DNA of 64,000 nt from positions 1,302,001 to 1,366,000 of the forward strand of contig NZ_CP092123.1 in assembly GCF_022343685.1 (NCBI RefSeq), in the 5' to 3' direction. The DNA is from Marinobacterium sediminicola (GTDB lineage: Bacteria; Pseudomonadota; Gammaproteobacteria; Pseudomonadales; Balneatricaceae). Positions 27,025 through 35,562 of the stretch are shown piece by piece. A program made the translations under genes and the position numbers. A model generated the notes under the pieces. The model made no database searches. It worked only from the letters and a program-made list of their open reading frames with translations, and was not told the origin of the DNA. The first letter of the stretch is position 1; each line of letters starts with the position of its first letter.

Positions 27025-28242
27025 ATGCAGCAATCTGTCTTCCCCTGGTTTCAGCCCATCGTCGAAATTGCCACTGGGCGAGTAGCGGGGTATGAGGCGT
27101 TGGCCAGACAACGGAACGCAGCCGGGCAGGTTGTGTCGGCAGGGATGCTGTTTCAAAATCCATCCATTTCGGTCGATCAGCGCCTTGAACTTGATCGCGC
27201 TGTACGCAATCAGGCGCTTGAGGCCTTCACTCAGGCGCCGGAAAATACCTTTCTTACGCTGAATCTGTCTCCCGAGTGGATCGAGGGGCTGGCTGCCGAT
27301 GACCCTTTGCCTACGCTGGCCATGATGGATCGTCTGGTGATCGATCATACCCGTGTCGTGATCGAAATCACCGAGCATGTCGGCGATGTGGACTGCATCA
27401 ATCGGCTCGCACAACGCTATCGCAACGAAAATGTGCGCATTGCACTGGACGATTTCGGCTCCGGTTTCCAGCACCTTGATCGTTTACTGGCATTTACGCC
27501 GGATTTGCTTAAGGTGGATATGCGGGTGTTCCGAAATAGTGCAGACGCGCACCAAGAGAGTGCATTGCTGCATACCATCGGTGATATGGCGGCGCGGTTG
27601 GGCTGCAAGCTGATTTTCGAGGGTGTGGAAACGGCTGACGAGTTCTTTATCGCCCTGCAATGCAACGCCAGCTATGTGCAGGGCTTTATTTTTGAGCAGG
27701 CCGTTGACGGCTTTGTCGAGGTGGACCGCTACGCCGAGCAGGTACAGACGCTGCTGCAGCAGTATCTGGAACTCATGGTAGAGCAATCGGCACGGCGACA
27801 ATGGCATCTCGAAGGCTTGCAAGGCCAATTGCTGGCAATGCGTGAGCTTTTGCTTTCAGCAGATGGTTACGAAGTGTTGCAGGAATATGTGCCAGATCCG
27901 GCCGTGTTGCGCTGCTTTATCTGTGATCGCCAAGGCGTGCAGATCTCACCTAACTACGAGTATCGCGAGGGGGCCTGGCATGCCGACCCGAGTGTGCTGG
28001 GTCATAACTGGAGCTGGCGTCCCTGGTTTTATCAGCTGGTGGCGTCCTCGGATTACGATCGCCGTATTTTGCGGTCAGCGCCCTATATGGACATCGGGGG
28101 GCGTCAGCGCTGTTTCACGCTGACGCTGGCACTGGATCAGCACCGGGTGTTGCTGGTCGATGTTCAGGATCAGCTGGCGACCGGTGATACCGTGTCGCCG
28201 CAAACGTCCTTCCACAGTGACCTGATGCCTGACCTGTCCTGA
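27025..28242 (+). CDS. EAL-domain c-di-GMP phosphodiesterase with C-terminal sensory domain
   Basis: A protein of 405 residues. EAL domain at about 1-240 with all signature residues: YEALAR, LNLSP, EITE, ALDDFGSGF, LKVDM and EGVET, so it should be catalytically active. The C-terminal 150 residues (helical linker, then FICDRQGVQISPNYE and GHNWSWRPWFYQL) resemble the YkuI-type EAL-associated PAS-like domain. CGAGGTTCC precedes the ATG. The last codons (28153-28242) are repeated downstream at 28869-28958, and the complementary strand of this end encodes a tail like that of YfcL. See the direct-repeat entries. Confidence 0.93.
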   Translation: MQQSVFPWFQPIVEIATGRVAGYEALARQRNAAGQVVSAGMLFQNPSISVDQRLELDRAVRNQALEAFTQAPENTFLTLNLSPEWIEGLAADDPLPTLAMMDRLVIDHTRVVIEITEHVGDVDCINRLAQRYRNENVRIALDDFGSGFQHLDRLLAFTPDLLKVDMRVFRNSADAHQESALLHTIGDMAARLGCKLIFEGVETADEFFIALQCNASYVQGFIFEQAVDGFVEVDRYAEQVQTLLQQYLELMVEQSARRQWHLEGLQGQLLAMRELLLSADGYEVLQEYVPDPAVLRCFICDRQGVQISPNYEYREGAWHADPSVLGHNWSWRPWFYQLVASSDYDRRILRSAPYMDIGGRQRCFTLTLALDQHRVLLVDVQDQLATGDTVSPQTSFHSDLMPDLS

Positions 28243-28243
28243 T
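28153..28243 (+). repeat. Direct repeat copy 1 (3' end of the EAL gene)
   Basis: This segment matches 28869-28959. Over the 77 core positions 28167-28243 I count 65 identities. The plus strand encodes the EAL protein end (DQLATGDTVSPQTS to the stop). The minus strand still reads QDRSGIRSLWKDVCGD and onward to a stop, very like the end of YfcL. Confidence 0.85.
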
Positions 28244-28268
28244 GCTTTGGTGATTACGTTATATGGAG

Positions 28269-28676
28269 TTACGTAAAACTGAATTGCTGAGCAGGGTAGA
28301 ACAGGGTGTTCAATACCAGCAAAAGTGACCACAGGCCGATTTCAAGTGTCTCTGTAATCGGCTGTATACGCTTGAAAGCGCCATAGATGTGTACGACCAG
28401 CATAAGGAAAAAGACGGCATAAAGTGTATCGAACACAAAAGTGCGGGCATCTGTGTCGAGAATGCCTCTGAGCATCAGTAGCTCGACCACCAGAATGAAA
28501 GCCCCCAGGCAGCGGCCAAAATAGACGCTAAGGTCGGTTTCGGCAGGTATCTTCCATAGCATCAATTTGGCCCATTTGTGCGGCGCTATGAAAATGGGTA
28601 AGGCAAAGAAGAGAGTGGTGGTGCTCATGAGCACCAGCAGGAACCAGTGGCTCTGATCGGAAAAGTGACCCAACAT
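28269..28676 (-). CDS. Four-helix membrane protein of unknown function
   Basis: A protein of 135 residues with four predicted helices (about 10-30, 50-72, 82-102 and 112-130: WFLLVLMSTTTLFFALPIFI, LGAFILVVELLMLRGIL, TLYAVFFLMLVVHIYGAF, IGLWSLLLVLNTLFYPA). I do not recognise the family. It lies wholly inside a block of about 630 bp bounded by two direct repeats derived from the neighbouring EAL and yfcL 3' ends, so it was probably inserted together with that block. No obvious partner gene is present. Confidence 0.65.
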   Translation of the reverse strand: MLGHFSDQSHWFLLVLMSTTTLFFALPIFIAPHKWAKLMLWKIPAETDLSVYFGRCLGAFILVVELLMLRGILDTDARTFVFDTLYAVFFLMLVVHIYGAFKRIQPITETLEIGLWSLLLVLNTLFYPAQQFSFT

Positions 28677-28760
28677 GTTAAATCCCTTTATGTTTGTTTG
28701 CGCTGATTTAGCGCCTAAAGGGGAGATGGTTCAACAGGTGGGTGATAAAACGCAGCCAAA

Positions 28761-28865
28761 GTATCAGTGTGATAAGGGACCAAAGTGCTTTTTGGCCATT
28801 CATAAGTCGCAGCCATGTGATGCTGCCTTGGTCCTTATGGCATCAATAACGAACCACACTGATAC
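28761..28865. mobile_element. MITE-like palindrome with 11-bp perfect inverted ends
   Basis: GTATCAGTGTG at 28761-28771 is the exact inverted complement of CACACTGATAC at 28855-28865. The arms continue imperfectly inward (ATAAGGGACCAAAG against CCTTGGTCCTTAT at 28826-28838). The element is about 105 bp with no coding capacity and lies in the inserted block next to direct repeat copy 2. It may be a miniature inverted-repeat element or a folded RNA. Confidence 0.5.
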
Positions 28866-28868
28866 ATA

Positions 28869-28959
28869 CTGGCCGTTGTGCCGGATCAGCTGGCGATCGG
28901 TGATACCGTCTCGCCGCAGACATCCTGCCAAAGAGATTTGATGCCGGATTTGTCCTGAT
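28869..28959 (+). repeat. Direct repeat copy 2 (inside the yfcL 3' end)
   Basis: The partner of 28153-28243. On the plus strand it still encodes a continuous EAL-gene-like tail (DQLAIGDTVSPQTS, DLMPDLS, stop). On the minus strand it is the functional C-terminus of YfcL. The two copies are offset by 716 bp. Confidence 0.85.
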
Positions 28960-29167
28960 CGCTGAGCTGGTCAACGGCAAAGGCATTATCGAGGCTTTCC
29001 TGTACGTTGTGCAGAAAGGCTTCGTCGGACTCTGGCAGATCAGCCGCTACCAGATTCAGGTGGCTGATCAGGTAGCTGCAGTAGAACAGCTCGTCAGGGT
29101 TATCCATAGCAGCCTGTTCGCGGGCCAGCAGGCGGGATTCGGTCAGGTCGATCAGGCTTGCGCTCAT
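28886..29167 (-). CDS. yfcL: YfcL family protein
   Basis: A 93-residue acidic, helical protein similar in plan to YfcL: ELFYCSYLISHLNLVAADLPE, then VQESLDNAFAVDQLSDQDKSGIK and LW near the end. Function is unknown for the family. It overlaps the DUF3108 gene by 4 bp and is the last gene of the purM-purN-DUF3108-yfcL set. The final 25 codons lie in direct repeat copy 2, shared in antisense with the end of the EAL gene. Confidence 0.75.
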   Translation of the reverse strand: MSASLIDLTESRLLAREQAAMDNPDELFYCSYLISHLNLVAADLPESDEAFLHNVQESLDNAFAVDQLSDQDKSGIKSLWQDVCGETVSPIAS

Positions 29168-29874
29168 GGTGTCTCCAGATTCTTGAGCAGAAGGGCATAG
29201 GTCTTGCCGTCGGATTCGGTTTGTTCCAGACGTATGATCAGATAATCCAGTTCGGGGGCGAGCCAGATAAGCGTTTCCCTGTCGGCGCCTTCACCACGGT
29301 CACGCATGACGCGAACGGCATTGAAGCGGCCATAGGGGGTATCGATCTCTTCTTCGCCGGTTACCTTGAAGCGGTATTCCTTGAGTTTGCCGCCATCGGC
29401 AACGTCATAGATCATCTCGGTTTTGCCGGCCAGAAGATCCAGTCGCATCTGCAACTGATAGCTGAGTTTGTCCTGGGTGCCAGTGGGGACCTGCATTTTC
29501 CAGGGCTTGTCCTTGACCACGGTGGTCACGGACAGCGTGTTCCAGTCGAACTCGACACTGGCTTTGCGACTTTTGCCCAGCACCTTGCGATGATAGCGGT
29601 AGCTCAGCGGCTTGATGGGCTCGGACGGCTGGTATTGGAAGCGCGTTACTTCACTGATGCCAGCCATCAGTGCGGCGGCCTCAGAGCTGAAGCGCCACTC
29701 ACCACCTTCGGTTTGCCGCAACTGGCGTACCGCTTCACCGCTCAGGGAAATCCCCATATCAAAGGCGGTCGTATAAGTCGCCTTGAATGCAGGTAGTTGG
29801 GCCGTGTCGGCGTGTGACGGAAGGCTGCCGAGGATCAGGCAGCCGGTCAAAGCGGTGGCAAGTGTCAGGCGCAT
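29164..29874 (-). CDS. DUF3108 periplasmic protein
   Basis: A protein of 236 residues; ATG 29874 is chosen because GGAGG lies 4 nt upstream and it places a signal peptide at the N-terminus (LTLATALTGCLILGSLPSHA, cleavage after SHA). The rest is beta-rich and matches the DUF3108 pattern (FKATYTT, SYRYHRKVLGK, DKLSYQLQMRLDL, YGRFNAVRVMRDRG). The family is periplasmic or outer-membrane associated with unknown function. The gene commonly follows purMN in gammaproteobacteria, as here, 13 bp after purN. Confidence 0.85.
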   Translation of the reverse strand: MRLTLATALTGCLILGSLPSHADTAQLPAFKATYTTAFDMGISLSGEAVRQLRQTEGGEWRFSSEAAALMAGISEVTRFQYQPSEPIKPLSYRYHRKVLGKSRKASVEFDWNTLSVTTVVKDKPWKMQVPTGTQDKLSYQLQMRLDLLAGKTEMIYDVADGGKLKEYRFKVTGEEEIDTPYGRFNAVRVMRDRGEGADRETLIWLAPELDYLIIRLEQTESDGKTYALLLKNLETP

Positions 29875-29887
29875 ACAACCTCCGTTT

Positions 29888-30538
29888 TTAGCGGGTGGTG
29901 TATTGGTAACCGGTCGTCGCCAGAAGTTCACCGTCCAGCATGACGCCGTCGCCGCTCAGGCTCAGTCGCTCTTCGCAGAACCATTGCACGGCCAGCGGGT
30001 AGATCTGGTGTTCCAGCTGGTGGACGCGTTGCTGCAGGCTCTGTTCGTCATCACCGGTCAGGATATCGGTTTTGGCCTGCACAATCAGTGGGCCGCCATC
30101 CAGTTCTTCGGTCACGAAGTGGACGGTGCAGCCATGCTCGGCATCACCCGCTTCCAGTGCACGCTGGTGCGTGTGCAGGCCCTTGTATTTGGGCAGCAGG
30201 GACGGGTGGATGTTGAACAGACGTCCGTGGTAGTGACGGACCAGCTCCGGCGTCAGGATGCGCATGAAGCCGGCCAGCACCACCAGGTCAGGCTGGTAAC
30301 TGTCGATCAGCTCGATAAGGGCTGCATCGAAGCTTTCCCGGTCGGCAAACGCCTTGTGGTCGAGCAGACGGGCGACCACGCCGGCCTGCTCGGCCCGGGT
30401 CAGGCCAAAGGCATCGGGGCGGTTACTGATAACCGCCGCGATCTTGCCATTGATCTGACCATCAAGCGTCTGGTCCAGAATCGCTTGCAGGTTGGAGCCG
30501 CTGCCGGATATGAGTACTACAATCCGTTTCGGCGACAT
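29888..30538 (-). CDS. purN: Phosphoribosylglycinamide formyltransferase 1
   Basis: A protein of 216 residues that formylates GAR using 10-formyltetrahydrofolate in purine synthesis. The family motifs are present: VLISGSGSNLQAI for phosphate binding, FMRILTPELV, the catalytic region NIHPSLLPKYKGLHTH, and HFVTEELDGGPLI. ATG 30538 lies 1 bp after the purM stop, implying coupling; a longer upstream frame would run into purM. Cytoplasmic. Confidence 0.97.
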   Translation of the reverse strand: MSPKRIVVLISGSGSNLQAILDQTLDGQINGKIAAVISNRPDAFGLTRAEQAGVVARLLDHKAFADRESFDAALIELIDSYQPDLVVLAGFMRILTPELVRHYHGRLFNIHPSLLPKYKGLHTHQRALEAGDAEHGCTVHFVTEELDGGPLIVQAKTDILTGDDEQSLQQRVHQLEHQIYPLAVQWFCEERLSLSGDGVMLDGELLATTGYQYTTR

Positions 30539-30539
30539 C

Positions 30540-31598
30540 TCAGGCCTCCAGGCCGCGCAGCTCAACCTGTTCTTCGCCTTCGGCAGCCGTTTCGATCTGG
30601 CCGATCAGCCAGGCGTTTTCGCCTTCAGCCTGCAGCAGAGCGATGGCCGCTTCAGCCTTGTCAGCCGGAACGGCGATGACCATGCCGACACCACAGTTGA
30701 AGGTGCGGTACATTTCACGAGCGTCTACGTTGCCACCTTCCTGCAGCCACTGGAATACTGGCGGCATTTCCCAGGATTTGACATCGATAACGGCCTTGGC
30801 AGAGGCCGGCAGTACACGCGGGATGTTTTCCAGCAGGCCGCCACCGGTGATGTGGGACAGTGCGTTCACCTGAGACTCACGGATCAGTTTCAGCAGCTGT
30901 TTGACGTAAATGCGTGTTGGTTCCAGCAGGGCTTCGGCCAGAGTCTTGTCACCCATCGGCTGCTGCAGGTCAGCGTTGGTGACTTCCAGGATCTTGCGGA
31001 TCAGGGAGTAACCGTTGGAGTGCGGGCCGGAAGAAGCCAGGCCGATCAGGGCGTCACCCACCTGAACCTTGCTGCCGTCGATAATCTCTTCTTTTTCTAC
31101 AACGCCGACACAGAAGCCCGCCAGGTCGTAGTCGTCGCCTTCGTACATGCCCGGCATTTCGGCGGTTTCACCACCGACCAGAGCAGCACCCGCCAACTCA
31201 CAGCCAGCACCAATGCCGGTGACCACGTCAGCGGCCATGTCGACGTTCAGGTGGCCGGTGGCATAGTAGTCGAGAAACAGCAGCGGCTCAGCACCGGCGA
31301 CCACGAGGTCGTTAACGCACATGGCGACCAGGTCGATACCGATGGTGTCATGCTTGTTCAGTTCCATTGCCAGACGCAGCTTGGTGCCTACGCCGTCAGT
31401 GCCGGATACCAGAACCGGCTGCTTGTAACCGGCCGGCAGTTCGCACAAAGCGCCGAAACCACCCAGTCCACCCATGACTTCAGGACGGGCAGTACGTTTG
31501 GCGACACCTTTGATACGCTCGACCAGGGCGTTACCTGCATCAATATCAACGCCGGCATCCTTGTAGCTCAGGGAAGTTTTTTCAGAACCTGTAGACAT
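30540..31598 (-). CDS. purM: Phosphoribosylformylglycinamidine cyclo-ligase (AIR synthetase)
   Basis: A 352-residue protein closing the imidazole ring (FGAM to AIR) in purine synthesis. It begins with [20 protein letters not shown] and contains [45 protein letters not shown] and [16 protein letters not shown], all typical of PurM. It is divergent from hda with about 150 bp between them, an arrangement common in gammaproteobacteria. Confidence 0.98.
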   Translation of the reverse strand: MSTGSEKTSLSYKDAGVDIDAGNALVERIKGVAKRTARPEVMGGLGGFGALCELPAGYKQPVLVSGTDGVGTKLRLAMELNKHDTIGIDLVAMCVNDLVVAGAEPLLFLDYYATGHLNVDMAADVVTGIGAGCELAGAALVGGETAEMPGMYEGDDYDLAGFCVGVVEKEEIIDGSKVQVGDALIGLASSGPHSNGYSLIRKILEVTNADLQQPMGDKTLAEALLEPTRIYVKQLLKLIRESQVNALSHITGGGLLENIPRVLPASAKAVIDVKSWEMPPVFQWLQEGGNVDAREMYRTFNCGVGMVIAVPADKAEAAIALLQAEGENAWLIGQIETAAEGEEQVELRGLEA

Positions 31599-31746
31599 GG
31601 GTGAGTCAACCTTTAAAGCGGGAAATAATCGGTAAAAAATTATCGCGCTAGTTTATCAGGTTGAGGGCGCTCTGTGTTAGAGTTACGCGCGTCATTTATT
31701 GGCCGGATGTAAATCAAGGTTTTCTGAACCCGTTAAGACGCTTGCA

Positions 31747-32469
31747 GTGACACAGAAAGAGAAAAGCCGTACCGCAGCTCCAATGCAGTTGCCCCTGGGG
31801 ATCAGCCTGAGAGATGATGCCCGCTTCGAAAACTTCGTGCGTGGTCGCAACGGGTTGGTCTGTGCTGCGCTGGAGAAGGCTGCTGCCGGTTTTGGTGAGC
31901 AGTATCTCTATATCTGGGGACATGCCGGTACCGGCTGCTCCCACTTGCTGCAGTCCTGCTGTCATGCCTCGGATCCGGTCCGTCGCAGTGCTGTTTATCT
32001 TCCCCTTGCCGAGCTGAAGGACTACGGTCCTCGTATTCTTGAAGATTTCGACCAGCTCGATCTGGTGTGCATCGACAATTTGGAGCAGATCGCAGGTGAT
32101 GCAGAGTGGGAAGAAGCGCTCTTCCATCTGTATAACCGCATGCGTGCCAACGGGCATGTGTTGATCATGGCGGCTAACCTGCCTCCGGCCAAGTTGGGTA
32201 TCAAGCTGGCGGACCTGGAATCACGCCTCAACTGGGGGATGGTGTTTCAGCTGCAGCCGCTGGATGACGATACCAAGGTAGTGGCACTCAAGGCCCGTGC
32301 CCGCGCCCGAGGATTGCAGCTGGGCGATGACGTCATCCGCTATCTGATGCACCACGGCAGTCGCAACATGGCCCATCTGCTGGTAACGCTGGATAAGCTG
32401 GACGTGGCTTCCCTCAGCGCCCAGCGCAAGATTACCGTGCCGTTCGTCAAGCAGGTAATGAACTGGTGA
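31747..32469 (+). CDS. hda: DnaA regulatory inactivator Hda
   Basis: An AAA+ protein of about 240 residues that promotes hydrolysis of DnaA-bound ATP when attached to the sliding clamp. The clamp-binding motif QLPLGI, Walker B LVCIDNLEQI and the sensor-2 region GSRNMAHLL are visible. The Walker A region reads GHAGTGCSHLL, with Cys at the usual Lys/Arg position. The start is uncertain: ATG 31783 leaves only one residue before the clamp motif, so GTG 31747 is preferred; a TTG at 31699 is also open. The stop overlaps the next gene (GTGA). Confidence 0.88.
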   Translation: MTQKEKSRTAAPMQLPLGISLRDDARFENFVRGRNGLVCAALEKAAAGFGEQYLYIWGHAGTGCSHLLQSCCHASDPVRRSAVYLPLAELKDYGPRILEDFDQLDLVCIDNLEQIAGDAEWEEALFHLYNRMRANGHVLIMAANLPPAKLGIKLADLESRLNWGMVFQLQPLDDDTKVVALKARARARGLQLGDDVIRYLMHHGSRNMAHLLVTLDKLDVASLSAQRKITVPFVKQVMNW

Positions 32470-33194
32470 GCCATACCGGCGCCGGCACTGCATTCCAGAT
32501 CGTTTCACAGGACCCGCGCTTTGTCGTGATCGACAAGTCGCCGGGCATCAGTATGCACAAGGACGACCAGGCAGCCGGTCTGGCGATGCGGCTGGAGCAG
32601 GCGCTGGGGCAAAAGGTCTGGCCGGTGCATCGGCTGGATCGGATGACATCCGGACTGGTCGTGTTTGCACTGTCAGCCGAGATGGCCGCAGAACTGTCTG
32701 CCGCCTTTGCCGAACAGCAGGTCAGCAAACTCTATCTGGCGCTGAGTGATCGCAAACCCGTCAAGAAGCAGGGGCGCATCGAAGGCGGCATGGCTCGCAG
32801 TCGCCGCAGCAGTTGGCGGTTGACCCGCGATACCGAGAATTTTGCCCGTACCGAGTTTTACAGTGCTTCCATCAAGCCGGGGCTGCGCGCCTTTCTCTGT
32901 CGTCCCTATACCGGCAAGACCCATCAGATTCGGGTGGCGCTCAAAAGCGTGGGGGCACCCATCATCGGTGATCCTGTTTATCACGAGAAGGTCGAGCAAC
33001 TGTCGGATCGTATCCAGCCGGATCGCGGCTATCTGCATGCCTGGCAACTGAGGTTTGCCCTGCAGGGTGAAACCTTTGCCTTCAGGGCTGATCCAACCTT
33101 GGGTTCATTGTTCAACCTGCCCGAGTTGGCTGACCTGCTCAGCACGGACTGGTCAGACCCCTTTTCCCTGCGCTGGCATGGTGCTTCCAACTGA
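32466..33194 (+). CDS. RluA-family RNA pseudouridine synthase
   Basis: A protein of 242 residues with the RluA-family catalytic motif VHRLDRMTSGLVVFA (Asp in HRLD) and the RNA-binding PYTGKTHQIRVALKSVGAPIIGD. There is no N-terminal S4 domain. The length and the early start at the PSUS fold fit a small RluA-like subgroup; whether it modifies rRNA or tRNA cannot be told. GTG 32466 overlaps the hda stop, so the two are co-translated. Confidence 0.9.
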   Translation: MSHTGAGTAFQIVSQDPRFVVIDKSPGISMHKDDQAAGLAMRLEQALGQKVWPVHRLDRMTSGLVVFALSAEMAAELSAAFAEQQVSKLYLALSDRKPVKKQGRIEGGMARSRRSSWRLTRDTENFARTEFYSASIKPGLRAFLCRPYTGKTHQIRVALKSVGAPIIGDPVYHEKVEQLSDRIQPDRGYLHAWQLRFALQGETFAFRADPTLGSLFNLPELADLLSTDWSDPFSLRWHGASN

Positions 33195-33214
33195 ATTATC
33201 ATGCGCGCCCTATA

Positions 33215-33454
33215 ATGATTGATCAAAAAATGAACGAAAATCGTGTGCCGCGGGATTTTTATGCCCGCGATCCGGAAGAACAGCAGCTTTTCCTGACCGA
33301 TACCTGGTGCGACCACTGTCAGCAGTTGGGCCTGGGGATGCGCGACCCTGAAGAGTATGAGCTGTTTGGCATGATCTTTATTGAAGGCAAATGCTGCCAG
33401 TGCGGTGAAGCCGTGCTGACCGAACTGACCGAGGATGAGTTCGACGATGAGTGA
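33215..33454 (+). CDS. Small acidic zinc-ribbon-like protein
   Basis: A protein of 79 residues with two CxxC pairs (WCDHC and CCQCG), likely one zinc site, and an acidic tail (LTEDEFDDE). I do not recognise a named family. The start is ATG 33215 or ATG 33230; neither has a strong ribosome-binding site. Its last 8 bases overlap tcdA, supporting that it is translated. It could be a partner of the RNA-modifying enzymes around it, but that is inference from location. Confidence 0.7.
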   Translation: MIDQKMNENRVPRDFYARDPEEQQLFLTDTWCDHCQQLGLGMRDPEEYELFGMIFIEGKCCQCGEAVLTELTEDEFDDE

Positions 33455-34244
33455 AACTGCAGATCAGCGATTTGGCGGGACTGCCCGTCTTTATGGTCTG
33501 GACGGCCTGGCGCTGTTCCAGCGCTCACATGTGGCTGTGGTCGGTATCGGCGGAGTCGGCTCCTGGGTGGCTGAGGCGCTGGCGCGCACCGGCATCGGCG
33601 AAATTACGCTGATCGACCTCGATGATATCTGCGTGACCAATACCAATCGCCAGATTCATGCGCGCAGTTCGACCATCGGTCAGTCCAAGGTGGCGGTGAT
33701 GGCCGAGCGTATCCGTGACATCAACCCGGACTGTCTGGTACATGAGGTCGAGGCCTTTGCCAGCCGTGAGAACCTGGATGAATTGCTGCATGACGACGTG
33801 AGCTATGTCGTGGATGCCATCGACAGCGTCAAGGACAAGGCTGCCATTATTGCCTGGTGCAAGCGTCACAAGGTTCCGGTGATCACCATCGGCGGTGCAG
33901 GAGGGCAGACCGATCCAACCATGGTTCGTTATGCAGACCTGACCCGGACTCAAAACGACCCGCTGGCCGCCAAGGTACGATCCTTCCTGCGTCGTCACTA
34001 CCGTTTCAGCAGCAGTGGTCGTCGTTTTGCCGTTGAGTGCGTTTATTCCGAAGAGCAGTTGCGCTATCCGCAGCCGGATGGCAGCGTCTGTCAGCAGAAA
34101 AGCGTGATGGAAAACGGGACGCGTCTCGATTGTGCCGGTGGTTTTGGCGCCACCACCTGTGTTACCGCGACTTTCGGCTTTGTAGCCGTGTCGCGCGTAC
34201 TAAAAAAACTCCAGGAGCGCGCGGCTCGCGAGCAGGCGCTCTGA
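33447..34244 (+). CDS. tcdA: tRNA threonylcarbamoyladenosine dehydratase
   Basis: A 265-residue E1-like ATP-dependent enzyme that cyclises t6A37 of tRNA to ct6A. It shows the E1 nucleotide motif [32 protein letters not shown] and [14 protein letters not shown], and the TcdA-type C-terminus [21 protein letters not shown] 33447 is chosen; it overlaps the end of the zinc-ribbon gene, and the upstream in-frame codons belong to that gene. Confidence 0.95.
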   Translation: MSETADQRFGGTARLYGLDGLALFQRSHVAVVGIGGVGSWVAEALARTGIGEITLIDLDDICVTNTNRQIHARSSTIGQSKVAVMAERIRDINPDCLVHEVEAFASRENLDELLHDDVSYVVDAIDSVKDKAAIIAWCKRHKVPVITIGGAGGQTDPTMVRYADLTRTQNDPLAAKVRSFLRRHYRFSSSGRRFAVECVYSEEQLRYPQPDGSVCQQKSVMENGTRLDCAGGFGATTCVTATFGFVAVSRVLKKLQERAAREQAL

Positions 34245-34321
34245 TTCACCGGGGGCGGTCAACCTGCCCCATCATTCATGCTCCGGATTTACGCTCCGGA
34301 CCGCAAGAACAGGAAAACACC

Positions 34322-35311
34322 ATGTCCAGCACTGTAGTCTGTGCACTGTACAAGTTCGTCACTCTGGAAAACTTTGAGCAGCTGCGTCAGCCGCTGCATG
34401 ACCTGATGGTCGAGCAGGGGGTGCGTGGCACCCTGCTGCTGGCGAAAGAAGGCATCAATGGCACCATTGCCGGCAGTCGCGAAGGCATTGACGCCGTTCT
34501 GGCCTGGCTCAAGTCTGATTCGCGACTGGCTGAGCTGGATTACAAGGAATCCTATGACGAGAGTAATCCCTTCTATCGCACCAAGGTGAAGCTGAAAAAA
34601 GAGATCGTCACCATGGGCGTTGAAGGGATTGATCCCAAGCGGGTGGTAGGCACCTACGTGAAGCCGAAGGACTGGAATGCCCTGATCTCGGATCCGGAAG
34701 TGATTCTGATCGATACGCGTAACGACTATGAAGTGCAGATCGGGACCTTCAAGAATGCGGTCAACCCGCAGACTGAAACCTTCCGAGAGTTTCCGCAGTA
34801 TGTGAAAGAGCACCTGGACCCGCAGAAGCACAAGAAAGTGGCGATGTTCTGCACCGGCGGTATCCGTTGTGAGAAATCCACGGCCTACCTTAAGGAGCAG
34901 GGGTTCGATGAGGTCTATCACCTGGAAGGCGGTATCCTGAAATATCTGGAAGAGGTACCGGAAGAACAGACGCTGTGGGAAGGGGAATGCTTCGTCTTCG
35001 ATAACCGTGTATCGGTTAACCATCAGCTGGAAAAGGGCGAATACGACCAGTGCCATGCCTGTCGCATGCCGATTACCGAAGAGGACAAGGCCAGTCCTCA
35101 GTATGAGAAGGGTGTCAGCTGCCCGCATTGTCATGATCGTCTGACCGAGCGTCAGCGTGAACGTTTTTTGCAGCGCGAAAGACAGGCGCAGCTGGCGCGT
35201 GCGCGAGGGGAAGCGCATATCGGTGCCGAGGCCAATGAAGTAATTGAGAAGCGTCGTCAGCTCAAGGCCGAGCAGCGAGAGGCGCAGAAGCAGCGTCAAC
35301 AGGCAGATTAG
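34322..35311 (+). CDS. trhO: tRNA uridine(34) hydroxylase, rhodanese-like
   Basis: A 329-residue protein of the YceA/TrhO family, which forms ho5U34 in tRNA using O2. Order: N-terminal alpha/beta domain ([14 protein letters not shown]), rhodanese domain with the active Cys in [12 protein letters not shown], then a zinc-ribbon-like part (CHACRMP, CPHCHD) and a charged coiled-coil tail. ATG 34322 gives the standard start [18 protein letters not shown]; the longer open frame upstream overlaps tcdA and is rejected. Confidence 0.95.
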   Translation: MSSTVVCALYKFVTLENFEQLRQPLHDLMVEQGVRGTLLLAKEGINGTIAGSREGIDAVLAWLKSDSRLAELDYKESYDESNPFYRTKVKLKKEIVTMGVEGIDPKRVVGTYVKPKDWNALISDPEVILIDTRNDYEVQIGTFKNAVNPQTETFREFPQYVKEHLDPQKHKKVAMFCTGGIRCEKSTAYLKEQGFDEVYHLEGGILKYLEEVPEEQTLWEGECFVFDNRVSVNHQLEKGEYDQCHACRMPITEEDKASPQYEKGVSCPHCHDRLTERQRERFLQRERQAQLARARGEAHIGAEANEVIEKRRQLKAEQREAQKQRQQAD

Positions 35312-35322
35312 GCGATAAAAAG

Positions 35323-35343
35323 CCCCTCTTCAGGGAAGAGGGG
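35323..35343 (-). terminator. Intrinsic terminator reading leftward
   Basis: CCCCTCTTC (35323-35331) pairs perfectly with GAAGAGGGG (35335-35343) around a 3-nt loop. The T-run exists only on the minus strand (plus-strand AAAAAG just left of the stem), so it terminates leftward transcripts, presumably from the XRE gene about 220 bp away. In the trhO direction no U-tract follows. Confidence 0.75.
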
Positions 35344-35450
35344 CAACAAAGTGCATACAACTCAAAACGGCCAGAGTTGGAAACGGGAATGCGAGAGAAA
35401 TAGAGGAAGAGCAACTACTCTCGCGTCCTGTTGCCAGGACAATTCAAATA

Positions 35451-35532
35451 TCGACTATTTTTGTGCGCTGCACAATAGGCCTTTTAGACAGATATGTTCT
35501 AATCGACAATATTTTTGTGCGATGCAGCAATA
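35451..35532. repeat. Pair of direct repeats with TTGTGC/GCAC motif
   Basis: Related 27-30-bp stretches at 35451-35477 and 35503-35532 share TCGAC, TATTTTTGTGCG and TGCA..CAATA. Copy 1 contains the palindrome TTGTGCGCTGCACAA. They are 52 bp apart in the non-coding gap between trhO and the XRE gene (35312-35562), which holds no supported gene. They look like tandem binding sites. Confidence 0.55.
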
Positions 35533-35562
35533 AAGCGCCTGTCAGCTATCGTGCTGAAACCT

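Noticed and set aside
30492-31604. Plus-strand open frame of 370 codons
   Set aside because: Antisense to purM, which is certain.
35323-35343. Terminator for trhO
   Set aside because: The stem is perfect, but the T-run is only on the minus strand, so it is assigned to leftward transcription.
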